The notes under the pieces are model-generated. The model was not told where the DNA came from and ran no database searches. It was given only the letters and a program-made list of their open reading frames with translations. From Methylopumilus sp003533095 (GTDB lineage Bacteria > Pseudomonadota > Gammaproteobacteria > Burkholderiales > Methylophilaceae): DNA of 24,992 nucleotides. Positions 6,075 through 12,863 of this stretch are shown here, piece by piece. The translations under genes were made by a program, and so were the position numbers. The stretch covers positions 1 to 24,992 of the forward strand of contig CAXBPZ010000014.1 in NCBI GenBank assembly GCA_963977845.1. The letters are read 5' to 3'. The first letter of the stretch is position 1. The number at the start of each line of letters is the position of its first letter.

Positions 6075-7727
6075 ATGGCAGCAAAAGACGTAAGATTTGG
6101 TGACGACGTTCGCCAAAAAATGATTACTGGTGTAAATATTTTAGCTAATGCAGTGAAAGTTACACTTGGCCCTAAAGGAAGAAATGTTGTTTTAGAGCGC
6201 TCATTCGGTGCGCCAACAATTACTAAAGATGGTGTATCAGTTGCAAAAGAAATCGAACTTAAAGATAAGTTTGAAAATATGGGCGCACAAATGGTGAAAG
6301 AAGTTGCATCTAAAACATCTGATATCGCAGGTGACGGAACAACTACTGCAACAGTATTAGCCCAAGCCATTATTCGCGAAGGTATGAAATCAGTGGCAGC
6401 GGGTATGAATCCTATGGATCTTAAAAGAGGTATCGACAAAGCTGTTGAAGGTGGTGTTGCTGAACTCAAAAAATTAAGTAAGCCATGCACAACAAGTAAA
6501 GAAATTGCTCAAGTAGGTTCAATCTCTGCTAACTCTGATCACTCTATTGGACAAATCATTGCAGATGCAATGGATAAAGTAGGTAAGGAAGGTGTAATCA
6601 CTGTAGAAGATGGATCAGGCTTAACAAACGAGCTTGACGTTGTAGAAGGTATGCAATTTGATCGCGGATATCTTTCACCTTACTTTATTAATAATGCAGA
6701 TCGTCAAATTGCATTATTAGACAACCCATATGTTCTATTGCATGACAAAAAAATCTCAAATATCAGAGATCTGCTTCCAGCGCTTGAACAAGTAGCTAAA
6801 TCAAGTCGCCCTCTTCTTATCATCGCTGAAGATATTGAAGGCGAAGCTCTTGCGACTTTAGTAGTCAATAACATTCGTGGCATCTTAAAAACTGTTGCAG
6901 TCAAAGCTCCTGGTTTTGGTGACAGAAGAAAAGCAATGCTTGAAGATATTGCAATTCTTACTGGTGGTACAGTAATTTCAGATGAAGTAGGTTTGAAATT
7001 AGAAACAATTAAAATTGAAGATTTAGGTCAAGCAAAAAGAATTGAAGTGGGCAAAGAAAATACCATCATTATTGACGGCACGGGTGACGAAAAAAATATT
7101 AAGTCACGCATTGCTCAAATCAAAACACAAATCGAGGAAGCAACAAGCGATTATGATAAAGAAAAACTTCAAGAACGCGTTGCAAAACTCGCAGGTGGTG
7201 TTGCTGTCATTAAAGTAGGTGCAACAACTGAAATTGAAATGAAAGAAAAGAAGGCGCGTGTTGAAGATGCACTTCATGCAACAAGAGCTGCTGTTGAAGA
7301 AGGTATTGTAGCTGGTGGTGGTGTTGCTTTAATTCGAGCTCGTGATGCGATTGCTAAAGTTAAAGGTGAAAATGCAGACCAAGAAGCAGGTATCCGAATT
7401 GTACTTCGCGCTGTTGAAGAACCTTTAAGACAAATCGTTGCAAATGCTGGTGTAGAACCATCAGTAGTCGTTAATAACGTAGTAGCTGGTAAAGGCAACT
7501 ATGGCTTTAACGCTGCAAATGAAACCTACGGCGACATGGTTGAAATGGGTGTTTTAGATCCGACTAAAGTAACTCGTTCTGCATTGCAACATGCAGCATC
7601 TATAGCAGGCCTCATGTTAACCACTGACTGTATGGTAGCTGAACTTCCTAAAGATGACGCTCCAGCAATGGGCGGAGGTGATATGGGTGGCATGGGCGGT
7701 ATGGGTGGCATGGGCGGTATGATGTAA
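6075..7727 (+). CDS. groEL: Chaperonin GroEL
   Basis: A 550-residue 60-kDa chaperonin that refolds proteins in an ATP-driven double ring with GroES. The ATP-site segment AGDGTTTATVL with Asp87 is present, as are the N-terminal KDVRFGDDVRQKM, the hinge and apical blocks (PGFGDRRKAMLEDIAILTGG) and VEEGIVAGGGVAL. It ends in the flexible Gly-Gly-Met tail (four GGM units) typical of group I chaperonins. A clear ribosome site (GGAG) precedes the ATG. It forms one operon with groES; a strong terminator begins 17 bp after the stop. Codon usage appears more biased than in neighbouring genes, as expected for a highly expressed protein, though this is an impression and not a calculation. Confidence 0.99.
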   Translation: MAAKDVRFGDDVRQKMITGVNILANAVKVTLGPKGRNVVLERSFGAPTITKDGVSVAKEIELKDKFENMGAQMVKEVASKTSDIAGDGTTTATVLAQAIIREGMKSVAAGMNPMDLKRGIDKAVEGGVAELKKLSKPCTTSKEIAQVGSISANSDHSIGQIIADAMDKVGKEGVITVEDGSGLTNELDVVEGMQFDRGYLSPYFINNADRQIALLDNPYVLLHDKKISNIRDLLPALEQVAKSSRPLLIIAEDIEGEALATLVVNNIRGILKTVAVKAPGFGDRRKAMLEDIAILTGGTVISDEVGLKLETIKIEDLGQAKRIEVGKENTIIIDGTGDEKNIKSRIAQIKTQIEEATSDYDKEKLQERVAKLAGGVAVIKVGATTEIEMKEKKARVEDALHATRAAVEEGIVAGGGVALIRARDAIAKVKGENADQEAGIRIVLRAVEEPLRQIVANAGVEPSVVVNNVVAGKGNYGFNAANETYGDMVEMGVLDPTKVTRSALQHAASIAGLMLTTDCMVAELPKDDAPAMGGGDMGGMGGMGGMGGMM

Positions 7728-7743
7728 CTCAAAAGCATCAAAT

Positions 7744-7775
7744 AAAAAAAGACCTCCTAGGAGGTCTTTTTTTTT
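7744..7775 (+). terminator. Rho-independent terminator after groEL
   Basis: The perfect palindrome GACCTCCTAGGAGGTC (7751-7766) is flanked by seven A (7744-7750) and nine T (7767-7775). Pairing of the A and T runs extends the stem. This is a strong intrinsic terminator for groESL. Because of the flanking A run it could also work on the opposite strand. It separates the heat-shock operon from uvrD, 45 bp further on. Confidence 0.95.
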
Positions 7776-7820
7776 AATCTTTTTTTTATCTTCCAATAAT
7801 TTAGGATAGCATTACACCTC

Positions 7821-9977
7821 ATGAGTGCATCCCTTCCCAATCAAAACCAATTCAGAGATCTAAATGAGAAACAAATTGAAGCTGTCACGCTTCAAAATGA
7901 ATCTGCGCTCATTCTCGCTGGCGCAGGAAGTGGAAAAACTAAAGTATTAACTTCTAGAATTTCATGGCTTATCCAAAACAATGTAGTAAGTCCTTTTGGG
8001 CTTATTGCTGTAACATTTACCAACAAAGCAGCAAAAGAAATGCTACAAAGAATAACTATGCAACTACCCATTAATACAAGAGGTATGTGGGTGGGTACAT
8101 TTCATGGTTTATGTAATCGATTTCTTAAAACACACGCAAGAGATGCGAACTTGCCTGATACATTTCAGATTCTAGATAGTCAGGATCAATTATCTCTCAT
8201 CAAGAGAACTATGAAAACCATGAATGTGGATGATGAGACTTACGCACCAAAACAAGTGCAACACTATATTAATGGATGCAAGGATGAGGGGCTTAGAGCT
8301 GCTCATGTCGATACTTATGACACACATTCAAAAAAATTAAACGAAATATATCTTGAATATGAAAAGCAATGTCAGAAAGAAGGCTTGGTTGATTTTGGCG
8401 AATTACTTTTAAGATGCTATGAGCTTTTTGAAAAAAATGCAGCAATACGTCAACACTATCAAGATCGATTTAAACATATTCTGATTGACGAATTTCAAGA
8501 CACGAGCGAACTTCAATATAAGTGGTTAAAACTTCTCGCAGGTAATACTAGCTTTGTATTTGCTGTAGGTGATGATGATCAGTCTATCTATAGCTTTAGA
8601 GGTGCAAGGGTTGGAAATATGAAAGACATGGAAAGAGACTTTCATGTCAAACAAATTATTAAGCTCGAACAAAACTATCGATCTAAAAGTAATATTCTCA
8701 ATACAGCAAATGCCATTATTGATCACAATAAAAATAGACTGGGTAAGAACTTATGGACTTCAGCTGGAGAAGGTGATCCTGTTAGAATCTTCACCGGTCA
8801 TACAGATATTGATGAAGCTAAATTTATTGTAGATGAAATCAAAATGCTTCATAGAGAAGGCATTCCTTTAAATCATATTGCTATTCTTTATAGAAGCAAT
8901 GCTCAGTCTCGTGTTCTTGAACACAATATTTTCTCATCCAACCTACCATATCGAGTCTATGGCGGGCTTCGCTTCTTTGAACGCGCTGAAATTAAACATG
9001 CTATCGCTTACCTAAGGCTCATTGCAAATAAAAATGATGACAGCGCATTTTTAAGAATTGTAAATTTTCCGACACGTGGCATTGGTAGTCGATCACTAGA
9101 AAACCTTCAAGATATCTCAAGGCGCGATCATTGTAGTTTATGGGATGCCGCACAAAAATCATCCAATCAAGCGCCTGAGAATAAAAAGGGTTTACCTTAC
9201 TTCATCCATCTCATAAAGCATATTGAAAGTAATTTTGAAGGACTAACGCTTCCTCAAATGATTGACCTTATTATCAACGAATCAGGACTTAAAGATCACT
9301 ATACTAATGAAAAAGATGGTCTTGATAGAGTATCCAACTTAAATGAATTAGTTTCTGCTGCGGCAACCTTTCTAAATAATGACAACAATGAATCTTCAAA
9401 CCCGCTTGGAGATTTTTTAAATTACTCCTCTTTAGAAAGTGGTGAAATGCAAGCAAGTGAAGGTACAGATGCCGTCCAGCTCATGACAATTCACTCATCA
9501 AAGGGGTTGGAATTTGACGTAGTATTTATCTCTGGTCTTGAAGAAGGTTTATGTCCTCACGAACAAAGTTTGTTCGAATCTAAAGGTCTTGAAGAGGAAA
9601 GAAGGTTAATGTATGTAGCTGTAACAAGGGCTCGTTCAAAATTATATTTAAGTTATGCACTATCTAGAATGTTACATGGCCAAACTAGATATGGTATGCC
9701 TTCAAGATTCTTAGAGGAGATTCCTGAGGGTCTTATTAAAAATATTAATACTATAAATTTTAAAAATAATCTGGATCAAATTGAGGAGAATTATTCCCAA
9801 CCTACTCAGCAGAAACATACTTGGCGAATTGGTGAATCTGTCATGCATGAAAAATTTGGTCAAGGAACTGTTCTAGGTTATGAGGGTAACTCTGATGACC
9901 TTAGAATTCAAATTAAATTTAATAAGGCAGGCACAAAATGGCTTGCGATGGAATATGCAAAACTCACTAAACGCTAA
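7821..9977 (+). CDS. uvrD: DNA helicase II, UvrD/PcrA family
   Basis: A 718-residue superfamily-1A 3'-5' helicase for nucleotide excision and mismatch repair. Motifs in order: Q motif region LNEKQIEAV (14-22), Walker A GAGSGKT (34-40, Lys39), TFTNKAAKEM, TFHGLCNRFL, Walker B DEFQD (223-227), VGDDDQSIYSFRGA, EQNYRS, TIHSSKGLEFD and YVAVTRAR. The C-terminus (GESVMHEKFGQGTVLGYEG to the end) is the Tudor-like domain that in UvrD/PcrA contacts RNA polymerase; Rep lacks it, so I prefer UvrD. The ATG at 7821 fits the family start, though the ribosome site is weak (AGGA is 14 nt away). The stop overlaps that of the convergent membrane-protein gene by 4 bp. Confidence 0.94.
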   Translation: MSASLPNQNQFRDLNEKQIEAVTLQNESALILAGAGSGKTKVLTSRISWLIQNNVVSPFGLIAVTFTNKAAKEMLQRITMQLPINTRGMWVGTFHGLCNRFLKTHARDANLPDTFQILDSQDQLSLIKRTMKTMNVDDETYAPKQVQHYINGCKDEGLRAAHVDTYDTHSKKLNEIYLEYEKQCQKEGLVDFGELLLRCYELFEKNAAIRQHYQDRFKHILIDEFQDTSELQYKWLKLLAGNTSFVFAVGDDDQSIYSFRGARVGNMKDMERDFHVKQIIKLEQNYRSKSNILNTANAIIDHNKNRLGKNLWTSAGEGDPVRIFTGHTDIDEAKFIVDEIKMLHREGIPLNHIAILYRSNAQSRVLEHNIFSSNLPYRVYGGLRFFERAEIKHAIAYLRLIANKNDDSAFLRIVNFPTRGIGSRSLENLQDISRRDHCSLWDAAQKSSNQAPENKKGLPYFIHLIKHIESNFEGLTLPQMIDLIINESGLKDHYTNEKDGLDRVSNLNELVSAAATFLNNDNNESSNPLGDFLNYSSLESGEMQASEGTDAVQLMTIHSSKGLEFDVVFISGLEEGLCPHEQSLFESKGLEEERRLMYVAVTRARSKLYLSYALSRMLHGQTRYGMPSRFLEEIPEGLIKNINTINFKNNLDQIEENYSQPTQQKHTWRIGESVMHEKFGQGTVLGYEGNSDDLRIQIKFNKAGTKWLAMEYAKLTKR

Positions 9978-10744
9978 TAGCTTTTAGCGGATTTAAAAAT
10001 ATCTCGGTAACTAATATATTGAAATGCAAACATCACAGATGTGATCACAAGTAATGCAAAGAAAATAATTGCACCCATCAATGAAGGTCCTATCGAAGGA
10101 AAGAAGGAAGCTAGAGACCCAATCAATAATCCACACAACAACATAAACAGTATCGCTGTTGTTGAAAAAATAAGCCATGAAAGGCCTAATGGAGCAATAT
10201 AGATTAAGCAACCCGCAATACTTGATTTGATCGATTTGAAAAGTGAGTAATGGTTATAAACGATTAGCATCGGTGAAAACCAGGTCGCCATAAGCAATGG
10301 AAGTAAAAGTAAGATTAATTTTCCTATCATGGGTACAAAGTTATTGATTACACTGACCAACTCATTATTATTTTCTGATAATTTAATAAATTCTTGCATT
10401 TCAGAATTTAAAACTATCGTCACTAAGCCAGCATAAGTTAAACAGATAAGGCCAAGTGTTAACAAAATAGCTAACCTGGGTTTTATTTTTTCATATATTG
10501 CTAAAAATTTTTCAGCTTTATTCTTGTCATGAATTTTGTAAAAGTTCACTGCGAATACCAAAAATATTGGCCAAATCAAAATCGATGCAATTGAGAAAAC
10601 TTGAACCATTGGCATTGAAGGTAAAAGCATAAAAATAAAGAGATAAGCTAAGCTCAACATTAACGACTGATTGGGTGTTTTTTTGAACAGCGTAAAACTT
10701 TCTTTATTCCAACGGATAGAATCTCGGAATGTAATTTTTTTCAT
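9974..10744 (-). CDS. BPSS1780-type integral membrane protein of unknown function
   Basis: A 256-residue polytopic membrane protein with about six hydrophobic helices (near residues 26-44, 47-68, 90-112, 135-160, 178-210 and 218-245). The N-terminus is cytosolic-looking and basic. Between helices 4 and 5 it has the sequence ATWFSPMLIVYNHYSLFKSIKSS, which resembles the signature of a betaproteobacterial membrane family known as BPSS1780. The function is unknown and I see no catalytic motif. It lies 17 bp after thrB with AAGG before its ATG, so the two share a transcript. Association with thrB and DUF2782 appears common in betaproteobacteria, from memory. Its stop codon TAG overlaps the uvrD TAA on the other strand. 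Confidence 0.7.
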   Translation of the reverse strand: MKKITFRDSIRWNKESFTLFKKTPNQSLMLSLAYLFIFMLLPSMPMVQVFSIASILIWPIFLVFAVNFYKIHDKNKAEKFLAIYEKIKPRLAILLTLGLICLTYAGLVTIVLNSEMQEFIKLSENNNELVSVINNFVPMIGKLILLLLPLLMATWFSPMLIVYNHYSLFKSIKSSIAGCLIYIAPLGLSWLIFSTTAILFMLLCGLLIGSLASFFPSIGPSLMGAIIFFALLVITSVMFAFQYISYRDIFKSAKSY

Positions 10745-10761
10745 ATCAATTGACCTTAAAT

Positions 10762-11682
10762 TTATAACCCAATGCGTTGTTTTAAAATTTTCTTAAAATG
10801 ATTGGGGTCTTTTGTGTATGTAAGCTCGCCCTCTTTTATATGATAAAAATCGTTGAGCCTTGAAACCCAAAATCTTAATGACGCCAATCTTAATATATCA
10901 TTCCAAGCTTGATCTTCATTCTCATTAAATGATCTTATCTTTTTATAAGCATCTAAGAAAGCATTTAATCTAGCCTCATCAAAAGAACCTTCATCATTCA
11001 CACACCAATCATTCACAGCAATCGCTATATCTAAAATAAGATAATCTGTGCATGCATAATAAAAATCTATAAAGCCTGTTACTTCATCATTCAAAAAGAG
11101 TACGTTGTCTCTAAATAAGTCTCCATGAATTGTGGATTTAGGGAGTTTATAATTTTGTTTTTCTTGATAAAGAATTTCTTGTTTTAACAATTGACTCTCA
11201 TCTTGAGGCAATGCATCAAATAAAGAATTAGCTGTTTTTTTTATCCAGTTAAGATCTCTTGTATTTTGATGTTGAGCTTTAAAATTAGCTGATTTCACAT
11301 GAAGCTCAGCCAAACTTTTACCTACAGCTGCACAATGACTGACTTCAGGTTTTATAAGTTCTTTACCCTTTAAACATGTCACGATTAAAGCAGGTTTATT
11401 TTTTAAAACACTTAAGGCTGTACCATTTTTTTTAAAAATTGGTTTAGGGCATAAAAATGAATGCTCTGCTAAATGACTCATTAGATCTACAAAATAAGGG
11501 AGTTCTTCTATCGTATTTTTTTCAAAAAGTGTTAATACAAAACGATCTCGTGCTGTCATCAAAAAATAGTTTGTATTGGTAATACCGGATTTAATACCTT
11601 GATAATCGATAAGATCATCTAAAGCATAATCCTGAAGCCAGACTTTTAATTCTTCAATATTAATTGATGTGTAAACGGACAT
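10762..11682 (-). CDS. thrB: Homoserine kinase, ThrB2 (APH-like) type
   Basis: A 306-residue protein-kinase-like homoserine kinase that makes O-phosphohomoserine for threonine synthesis. This is the choline-kinase/APH-fold type found in Pseudomonas and betaproteobacteria, unrelated to the GHMP-type ThrB of E. coli. Visible motifs are GIKSGITNTNYFL (nucleotide-binding loop, 29-41), FVLTLFE with the ATP lysine replaced as in this family, the catalytic loop HGDLFRDN (186-193, Asp188) and GFIDF (Asp206, metal). The start MSVYT matches relatives, so I keep the ATG at 11682 although it directly follows the U-tract of a terminator-like hairpin and has no good Shine-Dalgarno. It is followed after 17 bp by the membrane-protein gene. 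Confidence 0.93.
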   Translation of the reverse strand: MSVYTSINIEELKVWLQDYALDDLIDYQGIKSGITNTNYFLMTARDRFVLTLFEKNTIEELPYFVDLMSHLAEHSFLCPKPIFKKNGTALSVLKNKPALIVTCLKGKELIKPEVSHCAAVGKSLAELHVKSANFKAQHQNTRDLNWIKKTANSLFDALPQDESQLLKQEILYQEKQNYKLPKSTIHGDLFRDNVLFLNDEVTGFIDFYYACTDYLILDIAIAVNDWCVNDEGSFDEARLNAFLDAYKKIRSFNENEDQAWNDILRLASLRFWVSRLNDFYHIKEGELTYTKDPNHFKKILKQRIGL

Positions 11683-11707
11683 AAAAAAAAGGGCCTAAAA
11701 GCCCTTT
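11683..11707 (-). terminator. Intrinsic terminator/attenuator between the DUF2782 gene and thrB
   Basis: Read on the minus strand: AAAGGGC (11707-11701), a six-base loop, GCCCTTT (11694-11688), then U residues, eight T in all from 11690 to 11683. The stem is a perfect 7 bp. The last T abuts the ATG of thrB (11682-11680). The opposite direction has only a three-T run and should not terminate. It probably ends or attenuates the DUF2782 transcript while thrB receives read-through or uses another start site. Confidence 0.8.
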
Positions 11708-11718
11708 CGCAAAAAAAT

Positions 11719-12063
11719 TTAGAATCTAAATATTACCCATTTAGGTACAGTTAGAGGCTGACTTGGCCCATCATATCTTGCCCAACCACCATCTTGATCT
11801 TCTTTCAATAAATAGTATGAAGGTCCGCCAGCGGGTGGTGTAACTTTCATCATATAAAGTTCGCCATTAATTCGATACTCCTCAACTGTATCTTCACCTT
11901 TTTTAGTGATAGTAATTTGAGGTTCATCAACAATATCGCTTTCAAAATTCTTTGGTGGTGGCTTCACGTCTTCCAGTGGCTCGAGTTTTTTTTCAGCGAT
12001 TGCGTTTAAACTCACGAAAGCGATTGCGAGTAAAAAAGCTTTGGTTGTATTTTGTATTTTCAT
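11719..12063 (-). CDS. DUF2782 protein, exported, function unknown
   Basis: About 114 residues with a signal-like N-terminus (MKIQNTTKAFLLAIAFVSLNAIAEKK, possible cleavage after the second AIA-type alanine). The mature part has a Pro-rich linker (PLEDVKPPP) and then the DUF2782 core: EPQITITKKGEDTVEEYRINGELYMMKVTP, PSYYLLKEDQDGGWARYDGP and a C-terminal aromatic tail. This domain is common beside polA and thrB in betaproteobacteria and has no known activity. I chose the ATG at 12063 over an in-frame TTG two codons upstream (12069), because the ATG gives a normal signal peptide; neither has a clear ribosome site. A terminator-like hairpin starts 11 bp after the stop. Confidence 0.85.
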   Translation of the reverse strand: MKIQNTTKAFLLAIAFVSLNAIAEKKLEPLEDVKPPPKNFESDIVDEPQITITKKGEDTVEEYRINGELYMMKVTPPAGGPSYYLLKEDQDGGWARYDGPSQPLTVPKWVIFRF

Positions 12064-12113
12064 AGTCAAGATTCTAGCAAAAAACCTATAGATGGTATGG
12101 TTTATTTGACATT

Positions 12114-12842
12114 TTATAAGTAAAGCTGGGCTTTTCGTTCCGCCGGCGTTAGCGTAAACCCGATTGATTCATAATGCTTGAATATTGCATCTACTATCTC
12201 TTTGGGTCCCTCAAGAATTTGAATCAAATCCAAGTCTTTTTCTTGCGCCATACCTTCTTTTACAATCTTGTCTTTTAACCAACCTAGCAAACCAGACCAG
12301 AACTCTTTTCCTACCAAAATAATAGGAATTTTTCTTGATTTACCCGTTTGAATAAGTGTAATCACTTCCATTAGTTCATCCAAGGTTCCAAATCCTCCAG
12401 GGAGAACAACGTATGCTGAAGCGTACTTAATAAACATTACTTTACGCATAAAGAAATATTTAAAATTAATTGAAATATCTTGGTATTCATTTGGTTTTTG
12501 TTCATGAGGTAGGATAATATTAAGCCCAATACTGGGCCCCTTGCCTAAAGAGGCTCCTTTGTTAACCGCTTCCATAAGCCCAGGACCTCCGCCAGAAATG
12601 ACGCTAAAACCCGCATTGGATAAAGCCTCTGCTATATCAATGGTGAGTTTGTAGTAAGGATGGTCTTCGCTCACCCTGGCGCTTCCGAATACTGACACAG
12701 CGGGGGTTATTTTTTTAAGTTTTTCGGTAGCGCCAACAAATTCTGACATAATTTCAAATGCATACCAGGATTCGCTCTCATTATGAGTTTCATCAAACAA
12801 TTCTGGGCCATTAAATTTAGGTATCTTTTTATCTGCTGACAT
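12114..12842 (-). CDS. LOG-family (TIGR00730) Rossmann-fold protein
   Basis: A 242-residue lysine-decarboxylase-like/LOG protein. The Rossmann core starts SVFGSARVSEDHPYY (50-64), followed by GGGPGLMEAVNKGA (84-97), MRK (132-134) and the signature PGGFGTLDE (148-156). Characterised LOG members are phosphoribohydrolases that release free bases (cytokinins) from nucleoside 5'-monophosphates, so a purine nucleotide hydrolase role is plausible; true lysine decarboxylase activity is unlikely. The extra N-terminal 45 residues and C-terminal extension match the longer bacterial type. AAAGG lies 5 nt before the ATG. It is divergent from polA, with only 21 bp between the two start codons, and upstream of the DUF2782 gene by 50 bp. 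Confidence 0.86.
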   Translation of the reverse strand: MSADKKIPKFNGPELFDETHNESESWYAFEIMSEFVGATEKLKKITPAVSVFGSARVSEDHPYYKLTIDIAEALSNAGFSVISGGGPGLMEAVNKGASLGKGPSIGLNIILPHEQKPNEYQDISINFKYFFMRKVMFIKYASAYVVLPGGFGTLDELMEVITLIQTGKSRKIPIILVGKEFWSGLLGWLKDKIVKEGMAQEKDLDLIQILEGPKEIVDAIFKHYESIGFTLTPAERKAQLYL

Positions 12843-12863
12843 AAAAACCTTTAAAGTTAAACA

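Noticed and set aside
6050..6490. Long minus-strand ORF opposite groEL (146 codons), with further ones at 6704-6904, 7274-7498 and 7526-7741
   Set aside because: They lie fully within the groEL coding region, have serine/proline-rich low-information translations and match no family. They are shadows of groEL codon bias.
7670..7724. Repeated GGCATGGGCGGTATGGG-type units near the groEL end
   Set aside because: They encode the normal Gly-Gly-Met tail of GroEL and are not a separate DNA element.
7776..7820. Possible uvrD promoter or LexA box before the start codon
   Set aside because: I see no CTGT-N8-ACAG type LexA site and no convincing -35/-10 pair; TAGGAT at 7802-7807 alone is not enough.
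12064..12069. TTG start two codons before the DUF2782 gene's ATG
   Set aside because: It gives no better ribosome site and no better signal peptide; the ATG at 12063 is simpler.
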